Source: Adiantum capillus-veneris (Eukaryota; Streptophyta; Polypodiopsida; Polypodiales; Pteridaceae). From it: DNA of 64,000 nt. The DNA lies in assembly GCA_014529385.2 (NCBI GenBank), contig CM043971.1, forward strand, positions 56,119,209-56,183,208, given 5' to 3'. Every line of letters starts with the position of its first letter. Within the stretch, counting starts at the first letter, position 1. Positions 48,437 through 59,752 of this stretch are shown piece after piece. The position numbers and the translations under genes were made by a program. A model generated the notes under the pieces. It was not told the origin of the DNA. It saw nothing but the letters and a program-made list of their open reading frames with translations, and did not search any database.

Positions 48437-48504
<68 letters not shown>

Positions 48505-48505
48505 C
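48437..48505. repeat. (TG)n-(AG)n microsatellite
   Basis: TG to about 48479, then AG to 48505. The segment before it (gatgaagcacttaaagccaag) also precedes the TG tract at 27697. Confidence 0.95.
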
Positions 48506-49745
48506 TTTGTCATAATTGCCACTATGAAGGAAAATCAATTTTCATAAATTGAGCCCATGTTCTTTTGGCCGCAGAAGCGCGCATGTCACATACTAGTTCT
48601 TTGGTTTTGCTAATATAATCATCACTCACTCCTATTAGAGTGAGTACATCTATTTAAAAAAAAGAAGACTAAAGAACCTTAAAAAATGGAGCACCAAGCC
48701 ATACTATGTAAAAACCTTGCATGTATCTTTACGCTCATTAAAAGAGGCTCGATCAACCAAAGTGGGGAAAATGTTAACAATGTTGTAAAAGACTGATTCC
48801 CATAGAGAAGTGTGACCATGACTGTCTTGCAAAATGGTCCAAAAGTAGCTTTAGAAGAGTTTTTCTTTCCTAGTCTCCAAAATTGACTTGAAAAGGGAGA
48901 CCATATTTTAAGTTCTACCAATCTCAAAGTCAACATAACAAGGGGCAAAAAAAAACAATGTAACGTGTTTTTTGCATGCTCATGTTTTGATTCATCACAC
49001 AGGGAGGACACTCAAATCTTCATGAAGCAATGTATCAATCTACAAGTGCTTGGACATCAATCACAAGGAGCAAACTTAATTCTATATGAAACAATGTTCC
49101 AATCTACGAACATGCTACAATGGGACAAAAACAAGATAAGACTTGTCCATTGTGGATGATACTGCTTGCATCATTTGAACATAGCAAATAGCAGATGTAG
49201 TGCCACACATACAAAGCTGGAGTCAAATCTTGACTCATGCATTCACTTGTCCACCCACATGCATAGCAAGAGATTGGACAACATGAAAAAAAACTTTACA
49301 ATGTTACAACTTAGGCATGTCTCTTCGAGATGAAAACCTTTTCAAAGGGTCCTAAGTAGAAGACCAAATGAAAAAGAAGTTGGCAGTAAGGTGGATTCAT
49401 ACAAGATATGATAATTTTTACTGTTTTGTCAAAATAGAAAAAATATAAAGTATGGTCATTGGTGGCCAAAAGATCCCAAGTCATTATAGTAGAGCTTGTC
49501 TTTCAATTGCTTTTATTCTTTCTTCAAATATTTTTCGAGAACTACCACTTGGTTTCTTCAATTGATCTTCAAGTCGATAACCAACATAACAATATTGTGA
49601 ATTAAACAGTGCATTATGTATGGTTGCCAGGACACATAAAAATAATGAATGACAACTTTTGTTGATCAGTGGCATCTTGATCATAAGGAGGTGAGGCTTG
49701 GAGCGACTTTTCTAGCGAGCTTTTTGATCAACTAACCGAAACTAG
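48506..49745. other. 1.2-kb stretch without recognised gene
   Basis: AT-rich sequence. Short frames at 48679-49011 (minus) and 48965-49159 (plus) show no domain. Confidence 0.45.
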
Positions 49746-49804
49746 AAAAAAAGCTCGCTCCAAAAAGCTCACTCCAAAAGAAGTTTTTGGAGCGAGCTTT
49801 TTTT
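49746..49804. repeat. Perfect 21-bp inverted repeat (hairpin), 17-base loop
   Basis: The left arm 49746-49766 (seven A, gctcgctcc, five A) and the right arm 49784-49804 are exact reverse complements. The loop contains gctcactcc, a third partial copy of the arm core, and ttggagcgac lies about 50 bases upstream. It could fold as a strong hairpin or mark the ends of a small element. Confidence 0.95.
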
Positions 49805-49806
49805 TT

Positions 49807-49920
49807 CTCCCCCTCTGTCTCTCTCTCTCTCCCTCTCCCCTTCCTGTCTCCTCTCTCTCACTCCCCTTATGTCTCCTACTACCTCTCCCTATCTCTATTT
49901 CTCTCTATCTCTCCCTCCTT

Positions 49921-49968
<48 letters not shown>

Positions 49969-50020
49969 GAATCCCTCTCACCCTCTCTATCTCTATTTGC
50001 TCCTTCTGTTTATATACCTC

Positions 50021-50068
<48 letters not shown>

Positions 50069-50130
50069 TCCTTCTGTCTCTCTGCCTTCCTCCCTCTCTC
50101 TCTCCCCCCCTGCCCCTCCCCTTCTCTCTT

Positions 50131-50217
<87 letters not shown>
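49807..50217. repeat. Mixed CT/CA microsatellite cluster
   Basis: About 410 bases of CT-rich low complexity with pure CT tracts (about 49925-49951, 50023-50065, 50134-50170) and CA tracts (49951-49968, 50174-50216). Frames of 100-150 codons through it are artefacts. Confidence 0.97.
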
Positions 50218-50218
<1 letters not shown>

Positions 50219-50220
50219 TT

Positions 50221-50610
50221 TTACTGGTGATTGATTGTTGGTGCCTTACCTGTGGGTTCCATGCTGCTAAAGAAGAATATATCCGATGGTAAATGTAGCA
50301 GGTGTAAAGGTTCTGAAAATATGAAGCATGTTTTTTTAAAATTGCAGAAGCGTCAAGGATTGGTGGCATTTCATTCTCCCTCTATGGCAATGTAAAGTGG
50401 ATTGCAAGTTGTTTCTATACAATCACATTTGGTACGATTAAATCCCAATACCTAGTTGTGCAACATTGTTTAAACTCTTTCAGATGCTGGATATTGTGGT
50501 TCATATGGACCGCGAGGAACCAATGTCACTATGACCACCAAGACTACTTCAGGCCCTTGATTCCTGGAATTTGATCTAGCATAAGATAGTAGAGGACTGT
50601 TATGCCTTGA
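50221..50610 (+). pseudogene. LINE 3' fragment: zf-RVT and C-terminal helix
   Basis: Plus-strand remains: LPVGSMLLKKNISDGKCSRC then NMKHVF, the zinc-binding RT domain pattern, and near 50483 FRCWILWFIWTARN, the helix that ends plant L1 proteins (compare ALWFIWRARC in the LINE at 1-4191). The 5' side is cut by the CA microsatellite. Confidence 0.65.
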
Positions 50611-50909
50611 CAAAGTCATACATAGGTTATGGCCTTTATGTCATACTAGTACGACCGGCTGCCTTCGACGGCCTCTCTCTCTCTCTCTTTCTCTCTCCCT
50701 CTTTATCGCGTGTCCTCTCTCTTTTTCTCTCTCCCTCTTTATCGCGTGTCCTCTCTCTTTTTCTCTCTCCCTCTTTTGGAATCTAGTTTTTATCTCGTTG
50801 GCATTTGATCTAGCATAAGATAGTAGAGGACTGTTATGCCTTGACAAAGTCATACATAAGTTATAGCCTTTATGTCATACTAGTATGACCGGCTCCCTTC
50901 GGCGGCCTC
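50567..50909. repeat. 236-bp direct duplication upstream of EF-2
   Basis: The block tgatctagcataagatagta through acgaccggctgccttcg recurs at about 50567-50672 and 50803-50908, each followed by CT-rich ttatcgcgtgtcc or ttatcgcatgtcc units. Confidence 0.9.
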
Positions 50910-51026
50910 TCTCTCTTTCTCTTTCCCTCTTTATCGCATGTCCTCTCTCTTTTTCTCTCTCCCTCTTTATCGCATGTCCTCTCTCTTTTTCTCTCTCCCT
51001 CTTTTGGAATCTAGTTTTTATCTCGC

Positions 51027-51445
51027 AGCTTGCGCCACATGTAAAGGGGACTCCCCTCCGCCATATTATGTTAAGTAGACTAGTATGGCCAGTTGCCTTG
51101 GGCGGCTTCTCTCTCTTTCTCTCTCCCTCTTTATCGTGTGTCCTCTCTCTTTTTCTCTCTCCCTAGCTTTAATCTCGGAGCTGGCACCACGTGTAAAGGG
51201 GACTCCCCTCCACCATATTATGTTAGGTACCAGTTTTTAACTCGCAGCTTGCGTCACGTGTAAAGGGGACTCCCCTCCGCCATATTATGTTAAGTAGACT
51301 AGTATGGCCAGTTGCCTTGGGCGGCTTCTCTCTCTTTCTCTCTCCCTCTTTATCGCGTGTCCTCTCTCTTTTTCTCTCTCCCTAGCTTTCATCTCGGAAT
51401 TGGCACCACGTGTAAAGGGGACTCCCCTCCGCCATATTATGTTAC
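51027..51445. repeat. G-box-bearing tandem repeats upstream of EF-2
   Basis: Four copies of a block with cacgtgtaaaggggactccc then ctccgccatattatgtta start near 51046, 51188, 51255 and 51407. Three keep CACGTG (51188-51193, 51255-51260, 51407-51412) and one has CACATG (51046). The agggga-c-tcccct part is palindromic. CT-rich ctttatcgcgtgtcc spacers separate some copies. They end about 110 bases before the telo-boxes of EF-2. Confidence 0.9.
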
Positions 51446-51520
51446 GTAGATGACATATTTGTGAGCGCGCACTCTCTCTCTTTGGTACAAAGTGAGAGAT
51501 ATTCTGCGGATTCTAGCTGT

Positions 51521-51570
51521 ATGGTTAGGGTGAATTGAAGGCGGTGGGAAAGTGTCCATAAAACCCTAAC
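51521..51570 (+). promoter_or_regulatory. Telo-box motifs of the EF-2 promoter
   Basis: AAACCCTAAC lies at 51561-51570 and its reverse form GGTTAGGG at 51523-51530. Plant genes for translation factors and ribosomal proteins carry AAACCCTA telo-boxes close to their transcription start, so the site suits EF-2. The transcription start itself is not determined. Confidence 0.65.
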
Positions 51571-51631
51571 TCTTATCTGTCAAAGCAAAAGCGGGCTGTT
51601 GTTCCACCGTTCAGCCTCCCTCCCTTGAAGG

Positions 51632-51870
51632 GTAAGTCCTCATCTTCGGGTCTGTCTGTCGTCATGGCGAGCTTGGGCTTCTCCAGATCTAACTTCTTTA
51701 TAACCGGATCTCCCTGAGATCTTTACGTGCTGTTGCTTAACCGTTTTGACCATTACGTTTTGTTGTCCGTCTGTTATTGTTACACGGAAATCACCTTGAT
51801 TAGGCCCTCGCTTGTGATCAATGCGTTTGTGCTCCCTTGCAGTGAACTGACATTCGATTTTGTGTTTCAG
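51632..51870 (+). other. Putative 5' UTR intron of EF-2
   Basis: A donor g|GTAAGT at 51632 and an acceptor tgtgtttcAG at 51869-51870 bound a T-rich 239-base segment, followed by 44 bases of leader before the ATG. Introns in the 5' leader are common in plant elongation factor genes. The prediction rests on splice signals only. Confidence 0.5.
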
Positions 51871-51914
51871 GAGTACTTGATATTGTTTCGGTGTGATCAC
51901 CCTAGCTCGTCAAG

Positions 51915-54621
51915 ATGGTAAGTTTTGATTGCAAACATGATGTTAACCGACACAAATGTAGGCCTTCGGTGTTGAGCATTGTTCAATTGCTCGTCGCAGG
52001 TGAAGTTTACGACCGAGGAGTTGCGGAGGATCATGGACAAGAAAAACAACATCCGTAACATGTCTGTTATTGCCCATGTCGACCATGGTGAGAGAAGTTT
52101 GCTTTGTTTATCTTTAGATGGCTAGATCCGGCTCTTATAAGAAGCAATTCGTAATTTGGGGTGTATTTTCTGGTCTTTAGGTAAGTCCACCCTCACAGAC
52201 TCTCTTGTGGCTGCTGCGGGTATTATAGCCCAAGAAACTGCAGGAGATGTGAGGCTTACAGATACCCGTGCGGATGAAGCCGAGCGGGGCATCACAATCA
52301 AGTCTACTGGGATCTCACTGTATTATGAGATGACTGATGCCTCCTTGAAGGATTACAAGGGTGAAAAAGATGGCAATGACTACCTTATCAATCTCATTGA
52401 TTCTCCGGGCCACGTTGACTTCTCTTCTGAGGTCACTGCTGCATTGCGAATCACCGACGGTGCGCTGGTGGTTGTTGACTGTGTGGAGGGTGTCTGTGTC
52501 CAGACAGAGACTGTCCTTCGCCAGGCTCTTGGTGAGAGGATTAGGCCTGTGCTCACAGTGAATAAGATGGACAGGTGTTTCCTTGAGCTTCAGGTGGAAG
52601 GTGAAGAGGCTTATCAGACTTTCCAGAGGGTGATTGAAAATGCTAATGTGATCATGGCTACCTACGAAGACCCTTTGTTGGGTGACGTGCAAGTTTACCC
52701 AGAGAAAGGTACAGTTGCCTTCTCAGCAGGTCTTCATGGATGGGCCTTCACTCTCACAAACTTTGCCAAAATGTATGCTGCTAAATTTGGAGTTGATGAG
52801 GCTAAGATGATGGAGAGGCTTTGGGGTGAGAATTATTTTGATCCTAGCACGAAGAAGTGGACTAACAAGAATACTGGGACCCCCACCTGTCAGAGGGGCT
52901 TTGTTCAGTTCATTTATAACCCTATCAAACAACTTATTAACATTTGTATGAACGATCAGAAAGACAAGTTGTGGCCTATGCTGACTAAGCTTGGCGTCAC
53001 CATGAAGGCTGATGAGAAAGAGCTGAGAGGCAAGGTTTTGATGAAGCGGGTGATGCAGACTTGGCTTCCTGCCAGCGATGCTCTCTTGGAAATGATGGTG
53101 TTCCATCTGCCATCTCCTGCAAAGGCCCAGAGGTACAGGGTCGAGAACTTGTATGAAGGGCCGCTGGATGATCAGTATGCCAATGCCATTAGAAATTGTG
53201 ATCCCGAGGGTCCTCTCATGCTTTATGTTTCAAAGATGATTCCTGCTTCTGACAAAGGGCGTTTCTTCGCGTTTGGGCGCGTTTTCGCTGGGAAAGTGTC
53301 AACAGGCTCTAAAGTCAGGATCATGGGACCCAACTATGTTCCTGGCCAAAAGAAAGATTTGTATGTGAAGAGTGTTCAGAGGACTGTGATATGGATGGGC
53401 AGGAGGCAAGAGTCTGTGGAGGATGTGCCTTGTGGAAACACAGTTGCAATGGTGGGTTTGGATCAGTACATCACAAAGAATGCCACTTTGACTAATGAGA
53501 AGGAAGTGGATGCCCACCCAATCAGAGCCATGAAGTTTTCTGTGTCCCCTGTTGTGCGAGTGGCTGTCCAGTGCAAGGTTGCCTCTGACCTTCCCAAGCT
53601 TGTGGAAGGTCTGAAGCGCCTAGCAAAGTCTGATCCCATGGTTGTTTGTACAATTGAGGAGTCTGGTGAGCACATTATTGCTGGAGCGGGTGAGCTTCAC
53701 TTGGAAATTTGTCTGAAGGATCTCCAAGAAGACTTCATGGGTGGCGCAGAGATAGTGGTTTCTGACCCTGTTGTCTCATTTAGGGAGACTGTCCTCGAGA
53801 AGTCTAACCATACAGTTATGAGTAAGTCTCCCAACAAGCACAATCGGCTTTACTTTGAGGCCAGGCCTCTTGAAGAAGGTCTTGCTGAGGCTATTGATGA
53901 AGGGAAAATTGGACCCAGGGATGATCCCAAGGTCCGTAGTAAGATCCTTTCTGAGGAGTTTGGTTGGGACAAGGATCTAGCGAAGAAGATCTGGTGTTTT
54001 GGTCCTGAAACTACAGGTCCTAACTTGGTGGTTGACATGTGTAAGGGAGTGCAGTACCTGAATGAAATCAAGGATTCTGTTGTGGCTGCCTTTCAATGGG
54101 CAACTAAAGAGGGTGCTCTTGCAGAGGAAAACATGAGAGGTATTGCTTTTGAAGTTTGTGATGTGGTTTTGCATGCAGATGCCATTCATAGAGGTGGAGG
54201 ACAGATTATTCCTACCGCGAGGCGTGTAATGTATGCTTGCCAGCTTACATCAAAGCCCAGACTATTGGAGCCTGTTTACCTAGTAGAAATTCAGGCACCA
54301 GAGCAAGCTCTGGGTGGCATTTATGGAGTGCTCAATCAGAAGAGAGGGCACGTGTTTGAAGAAATCCAGCGTCCGGGTACCCCTCTATACAATATCAAGG
54401 CTTACCTTCCTGTGATAGAGTCATTTGGATTTTCAGGGACACTTCGTGCAGCCACGTCTGGACAAGCCTTCCCTCAGTGTGTGTTTGACCATTGGGACAT
54501 GATGAACAGTGATCCATTTGATGCGGGTTCCCAGGCTTCCCAGCTGGTCATTGACATTCGTAAGAGGAAAGGTCTGAAGGAGCAAATTACTCCACTCTCT
54601 GAGTATGAAGACAAGCTGTAA
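51915..54621 (+). CDS. EEF2: Translation elongation factor 2 (EF-2), three coding exons
   Basis: Exons 51915-51917 (just ATG), 52000-52087 and 52181-54621; introns 51918-51999 and 52088-52180 have GT...AG ends. The spliced protein is 843 residues, the usual plant EF-2 length. This cytosolic GTPase moves the ribosome along mRNA after each peptide bond. Visible motifs: G1 AHVDHGKST at residues 26-34 (split by intron 2 at Gly31), [15 protein letters not shown]3 DSPGHVDF, G4 NKMD, and DAIHRGGGQ with His at residue 700, the diphthamide site. It ends LSEYEDKL and TAA. No stop, gap or odd residue was seen, so it is probably functional. An intron directly after the ATG is shared by plant EF-2 genes as far as I know. 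Upstream lie telo-boxes, a likely leader intron and G-box repeats. Confidence 0.98.
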
Positions 54622-56330
54622 GACGGATTCTTGCTTTGAGGAGTTCTATGATCTTTGAGGATCTAGTATATAGTCTTCTGAGCCCCCAGTGTTCTACTGC
54701 TGCAAAGATTTAGAGCACTGGCTATTTGAGTCTTTTCTGGTCCCGGGAATATTTTTGAAGTTTTGTTCTGCCTGTACTTTGGCGAGAGGATGTTTTTTCT
54801 CTAGTGACTTATTTTTGATATTATGCTATGGGCAAAGATTTTGACATTACTCTGAGATTCTTGTTGTGTAAAAGGTTTTTTTTTTCTAGTGTCTCATTTT
54901 TGATGTAGTGCTATTTGTGTAGCTGTTTAGTTGATTCAAGTTTAGGTAATTGTGGTGTTAGTTTTTCTTAGTCAGTATGTGATTAGCTTGAAATATCCGG
55001 AGAGTGCTGGGTCAAGTTGTGATGAATGGAATTGCAATAGCTACAGGAGAAATGAATTGTTGTGGAATGCAGTCATGACTGACCAACGATGCCGGCACCT
55101 AACATTGGGGAACGAGAAAGGGCTGTCGTGTTTATTGTTGGTTAGATCTAGTATGGATTGTGCATATCTGGTTGTTGGAGACGGCTAGACTTGCAGGTTT
55201 CAGGGCCATGGTCTTAAGAGTGCGGTCTGTGCATGCCTGCAGACTTGTCTTCTTTGTAACTCCGGAGAGGGTGGAGAGAGAGAGGGCAGTGTTGTCCAAA
55301 CTTTGCCAACCTTGGCAGAGTTAGGTTGCAAAGGCTGCTTATGTTGGCCATACCCTGCTGAGGGGAGCGTGGGAAACGTACCGAAGGTGTAACTGGCAGC
55401 TCTAGCAGTAAGAATAATCTTGTTGAAGAAATGATCGCATTGTATTGGCTAAAGGAGCCATTTTTTACAATTGAGAAGACATTGTGGAAACACAAGGGAA
55501 GCCTAGTGAACAACTAAATTGTCATCTGGATTGGAAATTGAAAATTGGCCAGTCATGCCATCTCTTTAACTGTGTAACATGTGTATGCTGTTCTGTCTGA
55601 TTCTATAAGTAACACTGCAGATGATTATTTTATCAAACACAAGTTATAAGGGATTAGTAATTTTAATTATGCGCTCATATTAGCAGAAGTTCCACCTCAG
55701 ACTGACAATTTTGAGGAGTTTCTAAATGATAACTGGCTGTGTTTTGTCAAACAACCAATGGCCAATTACACTAGGGCGTGTAATGTTGATGCTGTTTATG
55801 GATCCCAAGTGGGGAATACAATGGGCTTGATATGCATTCTAGGAATAGTGGTCCCTCCTGGAACATTTAACTACTGATAAATGTCAATTGAACTTTTTTG
55901 AGACAAGGAAACTTTTTTACTGTGTTAAGGCTTTTGTCTGATATGCAGTGGCAACTCAAGTGTGGATGGCTTGTACCTTTGGGCTCATGCAGGGTTTCTT
56001 GGAATGCAAGCCCTTATGCAAACATGGTGGTGGTCAATTTTTGGCCTACACAAGACCTTAGTAAAGCATTGCTGATTGAACCCTTTTGTGCAACTGTTGA
56101 CCATTTGATAAGCCTTGTTGATTAGTGCCACATGGCAATGAGAGGCATTAAATAGGCATTGTCTTTCGCAGACCAATGTTTGCCATTTGTTTTCCTATTT
56201 CTATCAAGCGGGGCATTGAGTTATGGGTTACACACACTGTGTTTCATCCGATGTTAGAAAGGAACTACTTCAAAACATAGATGAGCCCTCATATGGTATT
56301 TACAATAGTATGAAAAAGCGATCATCCCAA

Positions 56331-56339
<9 letters not shown>
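54622..56339. other. EF-2 3' UTR and following stretch
   Basis: The first 300-500 bases are T-rich with TTTTT and attttt(g)a(t/a) blocks, fitting a 3' UTR. The phrase ttttttctctagtg recurs with small changes near 54793 and 54880. No further coding region was recognised. Confidence 0.5.
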
Positions 56340-56376
<37 letters not shown>

Positions 56377-56400
56377 ATCCCCCCCCCCCCTCTCTTCTCT
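56337..56400. repeat. (CT)n tract and C-run
   Basis: CT to about 56372, then tttcat, a 12-base C-run and further CT. Confidence 0.95.
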
Positions 56401-56639
56401 CTCACACATACACACATTTTATCTTATAACGTTGTGTTAAGGGTGAAGATTCCCTGGTTTCTTGTTGCAATGATTGAAATTGTTTTTTAACGTGAATTTT
56501 AGCCACAATATAGCAAATTTTAAGAAATAGGTCTTCTAAATGTTCATCAAACATAACAATCATTGAAGTTGTATAATTGTTCTAAAAACCCATCCCATTA
56601 AGACCTCTGTGTGGACGAACATGTATTTTCAAGTCACAA

Positions 56640-57130
56640 CACGAACGCAACCATGAGGTCAACCAGTACTTGAAAATGGCACAAAGTCGATGAAGTTTGG
56701 CAACTAATGTGCTTAAGGGGGTGTACTTCAATGGAACTATGGAGATCATCACTCTACAATTATAGCAAAATCAAACATGTCTATAGAGGTCACTTATGTA
56801 TTTTTCCTTCTAACAAAGTGAGTCACAATGGCATCATACTCCTTCCCTATCTTTCTGAAGATTTTTCAACGACTATAGGCACAACACAAACACAACCATG
56901 AGGTCAACCAGTACTTGAAAATGGCACAAAGTCGATGAAATTTGGCAACTATTGTGCTTAAGGGGGTGTACTTCAATGGAACTATGGAGATCATCACTCT
57001 ACAATTATAGCAAAATCAATGCTAAATAACATATCTATAGAGGTCACTTACGTATTTTCCCTTTTAACAAAGTGAAAGTCACAATGGCATCATACCCCTT
57101 CCTTATCTTTCTGAAGATTGAGCAACGACT
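56640..57130. repeat. 244-bp tandem duplication
   Basis: The block from aaccatgaggtcaaccagta through ctttctgaagatt is present at about 56650-56865 and 56894-57120, about 95 percent alike by eye, with aacgactata after both. Non-coding. Confidence 0.93.
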
Positions 57131-58402
57131 ATAAGCATGCTATCTATTTGATACCAAATTGGACTAGGTTGGAGTATTGAAGGATGTAAAAATTTCAACG
57201 ATCATCCCAAATCACCTGAGCTCATGTGAGTGGTAGTATAGCTTCATGATAAGTCATCTTAGTAGAAGTTTCTATCAATGTAAGTACAATTCTTAAAAAT
57301 AAACATGAGCAACAAAATCATCATTTGGTTGATGTCATTCAAGATAGACAATTGGTTTATCTTTAAAAAAATTGTAGACTAAACCAAGGTATAGATGTTA
57401 AACCACTTTTTGATGCAATCAACAACGAGAAAAATATAAGAATATATGGAGAACGTGTAGTGAATAGGATGTAATAGCCTATGCAAACGTATATCACACT
57501 TTTGTACATTTTATTATTCAAGTGCTCTTTATGATCTATGATCATTATTATGTTTGGTCGGGCAGTCTTTATTCATTTTGAGCATTCAAGAAATCTATAA
57601 ATAAATACGTGTAAGAGGAAAATTCTCACTCTTGCACCGGAGAAATTACACCCAGTGTCTTATCATATTCTTCTCTCCTCTCCTCTCTTCTCTCTTACAG
57701 TGCCGGTGTAGCACTCCACTCTAGGAGGTGCACTTGCACATACTCTGTTACTCCGTCTTGCTCTCTCTCTCTCAGATCTTGTGCAGTTTTGATTATGTGT
57801 ATGTGCAGTATACCACGTATGGAGATCCATTGATTTTATCAATCATAGCATGGTATTTTTGAGTATTTTGCAGGCACGCCTCACCTTTGGCTATAGTAGT
57901 GGTATAAAAGCCATTGCTACACTCTTGATAACAAGGAGTCACTAAAATCTCAAACTTGATATTCAAGTGAGGTGCATGATTCTCCTTTCGACAATGAAGA
58001 TCTTTGCAATTAAGTACCAAAGATAAGTGTAATCATACAACTCTTAATAGTTTTATTTAATTTTTTTGTTTTATTTCTTCTTGCTTTGAAATTTCTAGCA
58101 AAAATTTGAAATTTTTGGATAAACTATCCCTTATCAAATTGTGATGAGGGAAAGCGATACAAATAGGATAGCTTGAATCATCTATTCTATTTCTTTATGC
58201 AGCTTTAAAAAAACTTGAGCAAGCAAACATGCCATGCGTCATCCCTCGGGCACGCAACCCTTAATGTGTGTAGAGGATTTAGTGCACAACAAAAAAAACA
58301 AGCGGCACGCTGCAACAACATGAGTTCCTCCCCTTCACGTGCACACGCGTGTGAAGAGTTTAGACAGAGAGAGACATATAATGTATACATCGCTTAATTT
58401 TG

Positions 58403-58406
<4 letters not shown>
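57131..58406. other. Stretch with possible LTR promoter remnant
   Basis: Around 57587-57790 a TATA-like ctataaataaat is followed about 30 bases later by a leader-like CT-rich segment (ttgcaccggag, gccggtgtag), as in LTRs. No ends or primer-binding site were located. No gene recognised elsewhere. Confidence 0.4.

Positions 58407-58482
<76 letters not shown>
58407..58482. repeat. (GA)n microsatellite at a LINE 3' end
   Basis: About 38 GA units adjoining gatgaaatgagatgag, the tail of the minus-strand LINE. Confidence 0.97.
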
Positions 58483-58485
<3 letters not shown>

Positions 58486-58650
58486 AATGAGATGAGATGA
58501 AATGAAATGTTATATTAACGTCTTCAAAAGGCCAAAATGATCTATGAGACCAAAAAGTTACAACTGGTGAATCTGATACCATGTTTGAGTACGGAAATTA
58601 CAAAGTTACAAAGGACTAACACTAAAACACTAAGGAGAAAGGAAATAGGA

Positions 58651-58676
58651 GGGGGGGGGGGGGGGGGGGGGGGGGG
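58651..58676. repeat. Poly-G tract, 26 bases
   Basis: Uninterrupted G-run in the 3' part of the LINE fragment. Confidence 0.97.
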
Positions 58677-59225
58677 TGGTTTGTGGGTTCAGATGAAATA
58701 TCTCATTGGTCGCTGTCGGATCTCATCGACCTCCTCCATGGTCAGTACTCTGGTTGGACGTCTTGCATGTCGCGCTAAAGTGATCTGTATCTTCTGTTAC
58801 AGCCTTCGTCGGTAGTGGGAGATCCCCCAAGGTCGTGGGCGTTTGGATCTGCCAAGATCAGTGGCTCAGTCAAGAGGCGTACCTTTAGTATCAGTAGGCT
58901 TTGAGATCTGTTGTTATGACTACTCCGTTGGCTCTCCTTTGGCTGGTGTAAAGAAATCTGTGATTCATCTCTGAGACTGTCTTTCCCCTGATGTCCTCAG
59001 CAAGCTCTCCCTAAGTCTGTGCAGCTCTAGCAGGAAAAATCCGAGACATCTTTGATCCTTGTATCTCATGACTCTAGAAAAAGGTCCGAAACCTTCTCTA
59101 ACAGGCAGTGGAAGCGGCCACGTATCTCATAGTACGCCGGGCAGTGACATGTGTAGTGGAACTCTGTCTCTGCCTCTAAGTTACATAGGTGACATATCCT
59201 GGTCCCTGCTGACACCCCTCGAAAA

Positions 59226-59333
59226 TCGCATCTTATTCCATGAGATAAGTGCATATCCATGGAGCTGATGTGAGGATGTGTGTAACTGCCCAATAGCGCA
59301 TCTTATTCCATGAGATAAGTGCATATCCATGTA
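59226..59333. repeat. Direct repeat within the LINE fragment, 69-base period
   Basis: About 36 bases beginning cgcatcttattccatgagat occur twice, at 59226 and 59295. On the minus strand this duplicates the codons for MDMHLSHGIRC. Confidence 0.9.
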
Positions 59334-59715
59334 TGCAAGCCTAGTCACAAGGCCATCCTCCGTGAGTTGGAGAAGATGCCTCTGTAGAAGGCCATCTTTG
59401 TGCCCAAATCTTGTGTCGGCTGTATCCATGTGTTCTTGGTATCTAGCTGAATCAGATCTTGGCGTGTGAGTCTGGTGATCTCTGTCCATGTGAGAGATAG
59501 GGAGGGTGCATCCAGGGAGTATTGAAACAGAGGTAGTCTATCTATGTTTAGACCATGCGACTGAAACCATGCTATCATCTGTCCATACCAACATGCTGTA
59601 TCGCCTTGTAGAGCTAGTTGTCAAGATGACTCCAGGGCAAGCCGAGCGTATTTGTCCCTGGGGAGATCCCATAGACTGTGCATAAAGGATACTGATCTAG
59701 TCAATGCCTCCACCA

Positions 59716-59716
<1 letters not shown>

Positions 59717-59752
<36 letters not shown>
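59717..59752. repeat. Poly-G tract, 36 bases, inside LINE coding sequence
   Basis: Thirty-six G in a row, encoding Pro-runs on the minus strand. No similar run is expected in this LINE domain. Confidence 0.97.

Noticed and set aside
52315-54189. Minus-strand ORFs across EF-2
   Set aside because: Shadows of the EF-2 coding frame; no domains.
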